64,000 nt of DNA from Longimonas halophila (GTDB lineage: Bacteria > Bacteroidota > Rhodothermia > Rhodothermales > Salinibacteraceae): NCBI RefSeq assembly GCF_002554705.1, contig NZ_PDEP01000003.1:186001-250000 (forward strand), written 5' to 3'. The notes beneath the pieces are model-generated. The model ran no database searches and was not told where the DNA came from. It saw nothing but the letters and a program-made list of their open reading frames with translations. How positions within the stretch are numbered: position 1 is the stretch's first letter; each line of letters begins with the position of its first letter. This document shows positions 54,425 through 63,167 of this stretch, one piece after another. A program made the position numbers and the translations under genes.

Positions 54425-54515
54425 AATCGAATGCGCGTTATGTGGCAACTGAGATCCTGTATTTGAACCCACGTTCGATGTTTTAACATGTTGGGAGCAC
54501 ACAGGTCCCTATTTG

Positions 54516-54566
54516 GCCATGCGACCACCGATGCACGGTGGGGAGCTTTCATCTACACGCTGACTG
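54516..54566 (+). repeat. Direct repeat right of HEPN/MNT pair
   Basis: The second copy of the repeat at 53652-53701. It is slightly more diverged (GGTGGGGAGCTTTCATC instead of GGTGTGGGGCATTCATC). Confidence 0.65.
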
Positions 54567-54946
54567 CTCTCTCGGCGTGGGTGCCCTACGGTAAGGTACA
54601 CACACGGATTTTTGCGGGACTGCTATTCGGATCTGATGCCAACTCCGCATGCTTCATTCGTGTACGTAAGTGAACTCAATCGCAGGTTTGGGGGGTGACC
54701 GGAGTTTTCATCCTACACCTTCGACCGGGTGCCCCAATCATTCCCCAACGAAGCGTGTCGTGGTGAGCGGAAGGCGACGAAGGAGCCGAGAGTCGAACCA
54801 TCTCCTTGGCGTTCAGAAGATACGGCGGGACAGAGGGTCCTGCCTACTTTGGGGGAGATCTTTATTCACTGCGTTCATCAGTCGCTTCGCTCGTGTCAGG
54901 ACTTCGCACCTGCTAAGTAGACCCATAGAAGTACCTTAGCGGAGAT

Positions 54947-54980
54947 GTTATTGCGAGGACGAAGGACGAAGCGCTGTGAT
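54947..54980 (+). repeat. GTCATTGCGAG-type repeat half, left of IS110
   Basis: GTTATTGCGAGGACGAAGGA and following bases resemble widespread intergenic repeats of the GTCATTGCGAG family. An inverted, diverged half lies at 56443-56478, so the IS110 copy sits between two halves. Confidence 0.5.
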
Positions 54981-55024
54981 ACCGACAGCTGGTATGTTGA
55001 TTTTCCCTCGCAAGAGGGGCACCT

Positions 55025-55230
55025 TCCCAACACGTATCGGGACGATATTACCGGGAACGATGTTATCGGGAACGATACGTGTTGGGACTGATCCGAGGAC
55101 GCTCGGAACGGGAGACAGGGCCCCCTGCCCGACAGCTTTGACCCCGACAGGGTGCTTTGCGACCGTGTCGGTGAGCCCGATCGACAGATGAGTCTCTGTC
55201 TCCCTGTTCGGTGCGCTTCACTCCGAACAG
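55025..55230 (+). ncRNA. Candidate IS110 bridge RNA region
   Basis: Upstream of the transposase lie stacked hairpins: a 15-bp inverted repeat (TCCCAACACGTATCG at 55025-55039 with 55073-55087), GGGAGACAG/CTGTCTCCC (55110-55118 with 55196-55204) enclosing CCGACA/TGTCGG, and CTGTTCGG/CCGAACAG (55204-55211 with 55223-55230). IS110-family elements encode a bridge RNA upstream of the transposase whose loops specify target and donor. The location and structure fit, but the loops have not been matched to the flanks. Confidence 0.45.
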
Positions 55231-55279
55231 CATCTTTAGGACACAGATTCTTTAGGACATAGATCCTGCATTTACCAGC

Positions 55280-56353
55280 ATGAGAGAAGCACCGACGACT
55301 TCGAGGAACGCAGCGCTTACCCTGGGCATCGATGTCGGGAAGAGCAACTTAGAGGTAAGCCTGTTTGGCGCACATGGTGGCGCGAATGGGATCCTCGCAA
55401 AAACGAGCGTTTCCAACGATCCCGGCGGGTGGGACCGCCTGCTGAGTTGGCTTCACGACCCGGACATGATGCCGGAGGCCACTCCGGAGGCCACTCCGGA
55501 GACAACCCCGGAGACAACCCCGGAGACAACCCGCGTGTGCATGGAGGCCAGCGGCGGCTACGAAGAAGGCGTGGCTCGTTTTCTACACGCGGAAGACTAC
55601 GAGGTAAGCGTAGTCAACCCCAGACGAATCAAAGGCTACGCCGACAGCCAGCTCCAGCGAAGCAAGACCGACTCGGCTGACGCGAATCTGATTGCTCGAT
55701 TCGGCCACCGGGAGGCCCCAAGGCGTTGGACGCCGCCGGCTGCCGCTGCGAGCCGACTGCGCGAGCTCACACGGGCCCGGCAGGCACTCAAGAAGGAGAA
55801 AACCCGGACGAACAATCGCCTTGCTGACACCGAAGATGAAGCAATCCGAGACGCATACGAAGACCTCCTGGATACGATTGAGGAGAAAATCGACGCCCTC
55901 GAAGAAGAGATCGCCGAGCAGGTTAACGAATCTCTTGACCTGAGCACACGGTGTTCGCTTTTAACCTCGATTCCGGGCGTGGCCCTGCAGACCGCCGCGA
56001 TCGTCATAAGCGAGCTTAAATCACCGGACCGATTCGAGAGTGCGCGTCAGGTGGCTGCGTATGCAGGCCTGGTTCCGAGCCACTACCAGTCGGGCTCCTC
56101 CGTGCGGGGCCAGCCTCGAATGTCAAAAGTTGGAAACGCCCGGCTGCGAAGCGCGATGTATTATCCGGCGATGACAGCGCTCCGATGTAATGAGGCAGTC
56201 AAAGCGTTTGGGAACCGGCTCAAGGAGCGCGGCAAGGACCAGATGGTCATCATCGGAGCCGCCATGCGAAAGCTCTTGCATATTTGCTACGGCGTACTGA
56301 AATCCGGCCGCCCCTTTGACCCATCGCTACATCCGGGCACCCCAAACACTTGA
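55280..56353 (+). mobile_element. IS110-family transposase (recombinase)
   Basis: A 357-residue transposase. The N-terminal DEDD RuvC-like domain has LGIDVGKSNLEVSL, VCMEASGGYEEG and KTDSADANLIARF. A coiled-coil region lies at about 150-215, and the C-terminal Tnp domain has LTSIPGVALQTAAIV, AYAGLVPSHYQSGSS with the likely nucleophilic Ser, and SKVGNARLRSAMYY. The element has no terminal inverted repeats, as usual for IS110. A 12-base tandem repeat (five units, 55472-55531) encodes PEAT/PETT between the first catalytic Asp and Glu. The frame is intact, so the copy may be active. IS ends are not defined here. Confidence 0.93.
55472..55531 (+). repeat. 12-bp tandem repeat inside the IS110 transposase
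   Basis: Five consecutive 12-base units: two CCGGAGGCCACT then three CCGGAGACAACC, encoding (PEAT)2(PETT)3. Unit number is a multiple of three bases, so expansion keeps the frame. It lies in a loop before the catalytic Glu of VCMEASGGY. Confidence 0.9.
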
Positions 56354-56442
56354 CATTCAACACAGCATCTGTCGGTAGAGGGAGTGCCCTTGGGGTACAA
56401 TCTATACGTTTCAAATCGGCGTTGCGCCCTGCTCGGCAGCAT

Positions 56443-56478
56443 GAGATCGCCGCGTTCGCTCCGCTCACTCGCGATGAC
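56443..56478 (-). repeat. GTCATTGCGAG-type repeat half, right of IS110
   Basis: The minus strand reads GTCATCGCGAGTGAGCGGAG..., a relative of the half at 54947-54980 in opposite orientation. IS110-type elements often insert in such repeats; whether this one did needs an empty-site comparison. Confidence 0.5.
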
Positions 56479-56801
56479 GTCCTTGCTTATTTTTGTGGAC
56501 CTACATAGCTCCCAACCCGGAGCGCTGTAGAGAGACGATACCGTTTGGTGATACGCGCTCCATCACGTCATCTGCTATCCCCTGTGTGGAAGAACGGGAC
56601 AGAGCCCCTGAACGGCCTCGTCGCGAGGCGAAGCCCCGCGACGGGGTGACGTGTGAGTTGTAACTGCGCACGTTCTCACCGTAATGCCGCAACCGGATTT
56701 GGCATGACAGGTTTTTACAACGAGTGCACGTATTAACGAGTAGACGCAGCTCCCAAACCGATAAAAGCGCTTACATAGATTCACAATTTCATTGCAATTG
56801 C

Positions 56802-56830
56802 TTGACATTATGTTTACATATTACTACACT
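56802..56830 (+). promoter_or_regulatory. Candidate promoter for susC/susD
   Basis: TTGACA (56802-56807) and TACACT (56825-56830) are spaced by 17 bases, in an AT-rich stretch about 200 bases before the susC start. The match is to the general sigma70 form; Bacteroidota promoters often differ. Confidence 0.5.
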
Positions 56831-57030
56831 TCGTTTCACAGAAAGCATCTTCTGGGTCGCTTAGTAGCGATACGCTGTTGCACGAGGTAGAGGTCGTGGG
56901 CAGTTGGCCAGACGTGTCTTTTCCAACAGCCTCATCGTGTCTTCCTGCGAACGTCCCCCGTTCCTGTACGACTCGTTTCTATGGGCTGTGCCTGCTCATA
57001 TGTTCTGCACAGACTGCTTGTCATTTCGTT

Positions 57031-60000
57031 ATGCATGACCGATACCTGATGCGCCATGCCTGGGCATGGTTGATTTTGTTTGCTTTGCTGGGCGCGCCCA
57101 TGTTGGCAACCGCCCAAACCACAGTAGAGGGCACCGTTATCGACGCGGAGGATGAATCTCCACTTCCCGGCGTGAACGTAACCGTGCAAAACACCCAGAT
57201 TGGAGCACTCACCAACGCTGATGGGCAGTTCACGATTGAGTTGCCGGAAGGACGCCGCACGCTCGTGTTTTCGTTTGTCGGCTTCGCTACGCAAGAGATA
57301 GATGTGACTGAAGGCGAGACGAGCATTGAGGTGTCGATGGAGCCCGATGTGATGGGGCTTGACGAGGTCGTGGTTACCGGACTGGCCTCCAGTATCAAAC
57401 GCGAGAACCTCGCCAATGCCGTCACAAAGATTGATGCGGAGGATATCGCGGGAAACGTTGATCCGTCAACGCTCGACGGTGCGATGCAGGGCAAGCTGGC
57501 AGGCGTCAACATTACGTCGCAGAGTGGGGCACCTGGCGGAGGCATTAACGTGCAGATGCGCGGTATTAGCACGCTGGGAGCGGGCTCCTCGCAGCCACTC
57601 TACATCATCGACGGGGTCTACGTCAATAACAGCCAGATCTCAACAGGTCGATCGTCAGCCGACGGAGCCGGAGAGGGCAATCAGGATAACTCGGCCAATC
57701 GCCTCGCCGACCTGAATCCCGATGAGATCCAGAGCATCGAGGTGCTGAAGGGCCCCTCTGCAGCAGCGATCTATGGTCAGCGCGCCAATGCAGGTGTGGT
57801 GATTATCACCACCAAACGCGGCGAAGCAGGCGACACGCGCGTGAACTTCTCTCAGGAGTTGGGCGCTGTATCGGCCCTGAACCTCCTTGGCGTGGCCTCA
57901 TGGAGCGAGGATAAGATCGACCTGATCTATGGCGAAGGCACCGACGCCGCTGCGCGTGAGAGAGCGCGCTTCAATCAAGCCCAGCAAAATGGCAATCTCT
58001 TCGACTATGAGGAGGAGCTTTATGGCAACGTTGGGCTGGCCCGAAACACCCAGCTTGAGATTTCTGGAGGTGATGAGCAAACGCAGTTCTTCGTCGCTGG
58101 TGGCCTTAAAGAAGAAGACGGCATTATCGAGAATACCGGCTTCGCCCGCAAGACCGTCCGGGCCAATATTGATCACCGCTTGAGCGACCGTGTGCGCCTC
58201 ACCTCAAGCTCAAACTATATCTACAGCGACTCGGACCGCGGATTCACGGGCAACCAGAACTCGACGGGCGGCTCGGTGGGCTATACCCTGGCCTACACGC
58301 CCACCTATGCGCAACTGCAGCCGGATGAGGATGGCAACTTCCCCGACAACCCCTATTTTGCAGAGAACCCCCTCCGGCTGGTCAACGAAGCAACTAACAA
58401 CCAGGAGGTCAGCCGCTTTCTGCAGTCGTTCTCACTAAACGCAGATCTGCTGCAAAGCGAGAATGCTTCCCTTTCGTTGGATCTGAAGGGAGGCCTGGAC
58501 TATCTGAACAGCAACAGCACGGTGTATTTCCCCCCGTTCTTCCAGTTTCAACAGGCCCAGTCCGACCCCGGTGATGTGATTCAGGGGAAAGAGGACAACT
58601 TCAACACAAATATGCAGGGCTTCCTGGTCTACAACCAAACGTTGGAGTCGGGAGCCGGACCATTTAGCCTAACGACACAAGGCGGCTTCACCCGTTTCAC
58701 GCAGGATGAGAATCGACAGCTCGTACGCGGTCGCGGACTGGCTCCGGGCCAGCTCAACCCGCTCAATGGGCAAACCCAGGAGATCTTCTCCCAGCAGTTC
58801 GTGAAGATCGTTGACATCGGCTATGTTGGCCAGCAGGAAGTCAACTGGGATGACAGGCTCATTGGGACGGTCGGCGCGCGCTTCGACCGCTCGACGCTGA
58901 ACGCAAACCAGGAAGAATTTTACTTTTACCCGAAAGGATCGCTTGCCATCAACCTGCATAATTTCGACTTCTGGGGCTTCGACTCGATCAACCAGATGAA
59001 ACTGCGTACGGCCTACGGCGAGACGGGTGGCCTGCCCCAGTTCGGGGCCACCTTCTCGGCTCTCAATAGTGTCAATATTGGAGGGGGGCTGGGCTCTACG
59101 ATATCCACGCGAGGCATCGATCCCGATCTCGACCCCGAGCGGTCGCGTGAGCTGGAGCTCGGTGCCGATATAAGTGCTCTCGACGGGCGCCTCGCGCTCG
59201 AAGCAACCTATTATCGCAAGACCGTGGACGACATCATCCTTGACCGAGAGAACCCGGTCTCGACAGGCATCACTACGATCGCTACGAACGCTGGGACGCT
59301 CAGAAATACGGGTATCGAGCTGGGGCTCAGCGTTCTGCCCGTAGACCGCGAGAACTTCTCCTGGTTCTCGCGGACGCTCTTCTGGCAGAACGACTCGGAG
59401 ATGACCGATCTGACGATCCCCGCCTTCACAACAGGTGGCTTTGGCGCTGCGCTGGGCACCTACTACATCGGCGAAGGCTTCTCGCCAACGACCATCGTGG
59501 GGACACCTGCCACGCCCGATTCGGAAGTCCCGTTCACGGTTTATGGCGACGCACAGCCCGACTTTCAGATGTCGTTTTCGAATTCGTTTACCCTGTTTCA
59601 AGATCTGGAGCTGAGCTTTCTCTTTCACTGGAGCCGCGGCGGCGAGAACATCAACCTGTCGCGCTTCCTCTCTGACATCGGTGGAACGACGGATGATTGG
59701 AATGAAGACCACGATGGCGACGGCGTACCCAACGGCCTTGATCGTACTGACATGTTTGGGCCGGGCGCGGCACAGTTCGTTGAAGAGGCCAGCTACGTTA
59801 AGCTCCGCGAAGCGTCGATCTATTACACGCTTCCGAGCAGCGTCCTCGACACAGCCTTCAATGGGGCGCTCCGTAACGTCAAGCTGGGCCTGTCCGGGTC
59901 TAACCTCTTGCTATTCAGCGACTACGACAGCTACGATCCGGAAGTCTCGGTCTTTGGGACGCAGGCGGTAGCGCAGTCGGTAGAGGTAACGCCGTACCCC

Positions 60001-60042
60001 AGCTCACGACGGCTCACATTCCACCTGCGGCTGGAATACTAA
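57031..60042 (+). CDS. SusC/RagA-type TonB-linked outer-membrane transporter
   Basis: A 1003-residue outer-membrane protein started at 57031 (MHDRYLMRHAWAW); 57049 is an alternative. The signal peptide ends near ATAQTT. A CarboxypepD_reg-like domain (about 25-105; VEGTVIDAEDESPLPGVNV) precedes the plug (LDEVVVTGLASS, GKLAGVNITSQSG, GISTLGAGSSQPLYIIDGV) and the C-terminal barrel that ends in LTFHLRLEY. SusC proteins import glycans or peptides with SusD lipoproteins, energised by TonB. The susD partner follows after 52 bases. No glycoside hydrolase is nearby, so the cargo is unknown. Confidence 0.95.
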   Translation: MHDRYLMRHAWAWLILFALLGAPMLATAQTTVEGTVIDAEDESPLPGVNVTVQNTQIGALTNADGQFTIELPEGRRTLVFSFVGFATQEIDVTEGETSIEVSMEPDVMGLDEVVVTGLASSIKRENLANAVTKIDAEDIAGNVDPSTLDGAMQGKLAGVNITSQSGAPGGGINVQMRGISTLGAGSSQPLYIIDGVYVNNSQISTGRSSADGAGEGNQDNSANRLADLNPDEIQSIEVLKGPSAAAIYGQRANAGVVIITTKRGEAGDTRVNFSQELGAVSALNLLGVASWSEDKIDLIYGEGTDAAARERARFNQAQQNGNLFDYEEELYGNVGLARNTQLEISGGDEQTQFFVAGGLKEEDGIIENTGFARKTVRANIDHRLSDRVRLTSSSNYIYSDSDRGFTGNQNSTGGSVGYTLAYTPTYAQLQPDEDGNFPDNPYFAENPLRLVNEATNNQEVSRFLQSFSLNADLLQSENASLSLDLKGGLDYLNSNSTVYFPPFFQFQQAQSDPGDVIQGKEDNFNTNMQGFLVYNQTLESGAGPFSLTTQGGFTRFTQDENRQLVRGRGLAPGQLNPLNGQTQEIFSQQFVKIVDIGYVGQQEVNWDDRLIGTVGARFDRSTLNANQEEFYFYPKGSLAINLHNFDFWGFDSINQMKLRTAYGETGGLPQFGATFSALNSVNIGGGLGSTISTRGIDPDLDPERSRELELGADISALDGRLALEATYYRKTVDDIILDRENPVSTGITTIATNAGTLRNTGIELGLSVLPVDRENFSWFSRTLFWQNDSEMTDLTIPAFTTGGFGAALGTYYIGEGFSPTTIVGTPATPDSEVPFTVYGDAQPDFQMSFSNSFTLFQDLELSFLFHWSRGGENINLSRFLSDIGGTTDDWNEDHDGDGVPNGLDRTDMFGPGAAQFVEEASYVKLREASIYYTLPSSVLDTAFNGALRNVKLGLSGSNLLLFSDYDSYDPEVSVFGTQAVAQSVEVTPYPSSRRLTFHLRLEY

Positions 60043-60094
60043 TGCGCCGCCCGCCCCGCCCCACTTTTTCAGCTTCCGATTGAGACTCCGTCCT

Positions 60095-61465
60095 ATGACT
60101 ATGCAACGTTTCGCCTACAACGCGTGCTTCGTCCTGCTACTGGCCGCAACCCTCGCGGCCTGCGATTTCTTCGACCCTGGCACCGTCACCAACCCCAACA
60201 GCCCCTCTACCGAGGCCGTGCTGAGTGGGGCCAGCCAGAGCGAGCTTCAGAACCTGGTGACAGGCCTTGAAGATCGGCACCGCAACGCCCCACCCGCTGT
60301 TACCGAACTCTATGGATCGTTCGGACGCGAGGTGTATGCGGCCTTTGCCTCAGATCCACGCTTCGTTACGAATTGGCTGGGCCAGGAAGGCGTAACCCCC
60401 GATGCCGAGTTCTTTGCTGACGGAAGTGCCTTCGACACGCCCTACGCCGCCATCAAACAGGGCAACTTTTTAATCGAGGCCGTCAACAACACCGATGCCG
60501 TCGACGATCAGGAACGCAACGGCTATATCGGCTTTGCCAAGACAATTCAGGCCTATCAGTATCTGATCGCGCTGAACGGCCAGTGGCGCGGCCCCGACCG
60601 CAACCCGCCTGGCTCAATCCGTATTGATGTGGCCGACCCGCTCAATCCGGGCCCGTTTCTTGGCTACGACGAGGCCCTCGCGGAAATCCGCGGACTCCTG
60701 GACGAAGCCTACGCTGAGATTGGTAACGCAGGTGACTCTTTTGCATTCACGCTCTCGGAAGGCTTTGCCGGCTTCGATACGCCCACCACGATGCGCGAGC
60801 TGAACCGAGCCATCGCGGCACGGGCAGCCATCTATGCCGAAGACTGGCCCGGCGCCCTCGATGCGTTAGACAACTCGTTCCTATCACTAACACCGGGCGA
60901 GGCCAGCATGAATGAAGGTGCCTATCACGTCTTCGGTTCGCCCCCCGATCAGTTTAACCCGCTCTTTTATCCGCGCAATGCGAATACGAACCAGATCCTG
61001 ATGGTACATCCCTCAATGATTGACGATGCATTGCCGGGCGATCTGCGCGTAGAGCGTAAGTTCTTTGAACGCAACGAACCAATCACGAACGGCGACCTGC
61101 CAGGCGTTGAGCTGTTTTACCAGGATAATCGATACGAATCGAACGAGTCTCCGATTCCGTTCATGCGCAATGAGGAACTCATCCTAATCCATGCAGAGGC
61201 CCAGGCACAAACGGGCAACCTCGGCGAGGCGGTCGATGCCATTGACATCATCCGGGAGACGTGGGAGCTGAATACGTACGACGGCCCCGTTAACGAAGAG
61301 GCGCTGATTGACGAGATCCTGTTTCAGCGCCGCTATTCGCTCTGGGCCGAAGGCGGTCACCGCTGGATCGACGCACGGCGCTATGATCGCCTTGACGCGA
61401 TCCCAACCGAACTGGATGGAGGCCAGGTCTTTGAGAAGCTCGCGCGCCCGCTTAGCGAACGGTAG
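60095..61465 (+). CDS. SusD/RagB-family surface lipoprotein
   Basis: A 456-residue lipoprotein from the ATG at 60095 (MTMQRFAYNACF); the lipobox is LAAC with Cys23. The SusD fold is seen in its TPR-like helices and the family end motif RYSLWAEGGHRWIDARRYDRL. It works with the SusC transporter as a surface substrate-binding lid. The C-terminus is short compared with classical SusD, like the smaller RagB-type members. It is cotranscribed with susC and followed by a strong terminator. Confidence 0.93.
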   Translation: MTMQRFAYNACFVLLLAATLAACDFFDPGTVTNPNSPSTEAVLSGASQSELQNLVTGLEDRHRNAPPAVTELYGSFGREVYAAFASDPRFVTNWLGQEGVTPDAEFFADGSAFDTPYAAIKQGNFLIEAVNNTDAVDDQERNGYIGFAKTIQAYQYLIALNGQWRGPDRNPPGSIRIDVADPLNPGPFLGYDEALAEIRGLLDEAYAEIGNAGDSFAFTLSEGFAGFDTPTTMRELNRAIAARAAIYAEDWPGALDALDNSFLSLTPGEASMNEGAYHVFGSPPDQFNPLFYPRNANTNQILMVHPSMIDDALPGDLRVERKFFERNEPITNGDLPGVELFYQDNRYESNESPIPFMRNEELILIHAEAQAQTGNLGEAVDAIDIIRETWELNTYDGPVNEEALIDEILFQRRYSLWAEGGHRWIDARRYDRLDAIPTELDGGQVFEKLARPLSER

Positions 61466-61524
61466 CTCATACCAGCGCGAATCTGTAGCCGCTTGCTGCA
61501 CTGGATCCCGCTACCCAACAAACG

Positions 61525-61565
61525 CCGCCCCACGCGCGCCGAAGCGCTTGCGTGGGGCGGTTGCT
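61525..61565 (+). terminator. Terminator of susC/susD
   Basis: CCGCCCCACGC and GCGTGGGGCGG form a perfect 11-bp stem with a 14-nt loop, 60 bases after the susD stop. It is followed by TTGCTATGT and a G-run rather than a long T-run. Confidence 0.75.
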
Positions 61566-61569
61566 ATGT

Positions 61570-61588
61570 GGGGGGGGGGGGGGGGGGG
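61570..61588. repeat. 19-base poly-G tract
   Basis: A run of 19 G just behind the susC/susD terminator. It is outside any gene. Length may vary through slippage or be misread in assembly. Confidence 0.9.
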
Positions 61589-61624
61589 CGTCCGCCGCTT
61601 CATGCGTAGTGCGTGCTACGTATT

Positions 61625-61819
61625 CTCGTTCTGGTAGCGGTTCAATGGTAAGTGATTGTCATATGGCCGACATCATCAGAGCCAGACAACCCCCTCTGTC
61701 TATCGACATCTCCCCCTTGGAAAAGGGGGAGAAACCCGAAGGGAGAAGGGGTTCGAACAAGACAAACCTACATTCTACGATAGCCTTATCACTTAGCGTC
61801 TACCCACTACCCTCGTTCT
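61625..61819 (+). mobile_element. R2 element, copy F
   Basis: The element is 61633-61811 (179 bp), starting GGTAGCGGTTCAATGGTAAG and ending CTTAGCGTCTACCCACTACC, flanked by a perfect 8-bp duplication CTCGTTCT (61625-61632 and 61812-61819). It shares interior blocks with copy E. Its right end supplies the last two codons and the stop of the lipoprotein gene at 61800-62468. Confidence 0.92.
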
Positions 61820-62468
61820 CATGCGTGGGAGCGGCGTCTTCGTAGCCCCATGGCGCGGGCGGCGGATCGACGGGCTCGGTAAGGTCGAATGCAATTTCAT
61901 AGCGAGCGCCTGTGTTCTCGCGAACCAGAATATACGTGTACGCCTCGTTGGTCGCCTCCACCGTCCACACGTTCGAGGCCGCAGCAGGCAACAGGTCGGC
62001 AGTAAACGCGTCGGCGGGAAAGGACTGGCGCGTGGCGGTGCCCTCGTCTTCGGTGTCGCCGCCGTACTGCGTGGTCTCGTCCTCGATGCCGTCGTCGTGG
62101 CGATGATCGTGCTTCAGGCGCAGCCCGTCGTCGGTCTGGCTGATGATCCAGGTGCGGGAGCGATCCTCGCCCACATGAAAGGGGATGCGAATTTCGTCGT
62201 CGAAGCACTGACGCACATGCATCACGAGAGTCGTATCTGCAAAGGTGTCGTCGCCCTCAGGCGCATCGAGCGCGGTGCCCGCAAATGCCTGTCCGCAAAG
62301 CGATTCTAACGATGCCCAGAAGGCGTCCTGAGGCGACGCGGCAGCGGCAGACTCCGTAGCTGTAGTGTCGGAGATGGCATCGCTGTTCGGGAACGGTGTA
62401 TCGCTGGCGCATCCGGCCCAACACAGCGCAGTAACGAGAACGATATAGCGGAGGTATGACATCAGCAT
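61800..62468 (-). CDS. Acidic lipoprotein of unknown function, C-terminus altered by R2
   Basis: A 222-residue protein (MLMSYLRYIVLV; Met3 is an alternative start) with a short signal peptide and lipobox WAGC (Cys20). The mature part is acidic and contains HVRQCFDDEIRIPFHVG, WIISQTDDGLRLKHDHRHDDG and SFPADAFTADLLPAAASNVW, but I recognise no family. The last residues ENEGSG and the TAG stop come from the R2 insertion. Removing the element with one copy of the 8-bp duplication gives ENENT and a stop, so the original protein ended almost at the same place. It is separated by 30 bases from the BatC-like gene, same strand. Confidence 0.8.
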   Translation of the reverse strand: MLMSYLRYIVLVTALCWAGCASDTPFPNSDAISDTTATESAAAASPQDAFWASLESLCGQAFAGTALDAPEGDDTFADTTLVMHVRQCFDDEIRIPFHVGEDRSRTWIISQTDDGLRLKHDHRHDDGIEDETTQYGGDTEDEGTATRQSFPADAFTADLLPAAASNVWTVEATNEAYTYILVRENTGARYEIAFDLTEPVDPPPAPWGYEDAAPTHENEGSG

Positions 62469-62498
62469 GGGGGAATGTGAGGTAGAGCCGCCTTCAGA

Positions 62499-63167
62499 TT
62501 ACGGGCGGCGGACGGTGGATACGCTGTCCTGGTCAATGGCGACAATGGCACCCAGCCGTCCCATGAAGTCCTGATACGCCGCTACGGTTGAGTCTTCGGC
62601 CAGGCCGTCTTGCAGCAACTCGAATGCAGTGGCATACTCGCGCTGAGCAGCCAGCGCCTCGGCCCGGCGTTTCAGGCGCTGGGCATAGTCCGACGGGTCG
62701 ATGTCGGGGGCGGGGCGCGGTGCCGGAGCCGCTGCCTGCTGGCGTGCCAGCACTTCGTAGTTGTGGCGGGCGTCATCGTGGGCCGGGTCCAGGAGCAGCG
62801 CAGCGCGGTAGTGCGCAAGGGCGGTTTCGGTATCGCCGGTGCGGGCGGCGTTGGTGGCCCGGTTGTAGCGGATGCGCACGCGCTCGACCGTGTCGCGGGC
62901 GTATTCCTGTGCCACTGCAAACACCGAATCGGCCTGGGCATACGCTTCTTGTTGATACAGGGCCGCCGCCCAGTTGTGGTGCAGCGCCGCATAGCGGGTA
63001 CTATCGCGCGGGTCCGTCTGTGCAATGCCGGCCTGAAATGCGGCCTCGGCCTCCGCAAACGCACCGCGTTCGTATAGCGTGTTGCCGCGCCGCCCCTCCG
63101 AGTCTCCACTCGACGTCCAGAGCGCGCTCATCAATACCGGAAGGATTAGCCAGCGGAGGAGCGTCAT
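62499..63167 (-). CDS. BatC-like tetratricopeptide protein
   Basis: A 222-residue protein from the ATG at 63167 (MTLLRWLILPVLM), with an N-terminal hydrophobic segment that is a signal peptide or membrane anchor. TPR-type repeats follow: RGNTLYERGAFAEAEAAFQ, HHNWAAALYQQEAYAQADSV, RYNRATNAARTGDTETALAHYRAAL and LKRRAEALAAQREYATAFEL. An Ala/Pro linker splits them at about 155-165. In Bacteroides-type Bat (aerotolerance) operons a TPR protein follows VWA-domain proteins. Its ATG overlaps the stop of the VWA gene (ATGA at 63164-63167), so it is translationally coupled. Confidence 0.82.
   Translation of the reverse strand: MTLLRWLILPVLMSALWTSSGDSEGRRGNTLYERGAFAEAEAAFQAGIAQTDPRDSTRYAALHHNWAAALYQQEAYAQADSVFAVAQEYARDTVERVRIRYNRATNAARTGDTETALAHYRAALLLDPAHDDARHNYEVLARQQAAAPAPRPAPDIDPSDYAQRLKRRAEALAAQREYATAFELLQDGLAEDSTVAAYQDFMGRLGAIVAIDQDSVSTVRRP

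Larger units (their letters stand above)
54425..55279. other. Region upstream of the IS110 transposase
   Basis: 855 bases with no convincing protein gene. It holds the right direct repeat (54516-54566), a GTCATTGCGAGGA-type dispersed repeat half (54947-54980) and the structured segment at 55025-55230 next to the transposase. Short frames such as 54670-54939 are Arg/Ser-rich and look non-coding. Confidence 0.5.
56354..57030. other. Leader and promoter region of the susC gene
   Basis: 677 bases between the IS110 gene and susC. It holds the inverted repeat half at 56443-56478 and, close to susC, an AT-rich promoter (56802-56830). The 200 bases before the susC start are unusually T-rich but contain no separate gene. 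Confidence 0.5.

Noticed and set aside
54488..54939. Short frames upstream of the IS110 transposase
   Set aside because: They cross the direct repeat and non-coding repeats; translation is Arg/Ser-rich with no family likeness.
55472..55531. CRISPR-like reading of the 12-bp repeats
   Set aside because: Units are contiguous with no spacers and are in frame inside a transposase gene.
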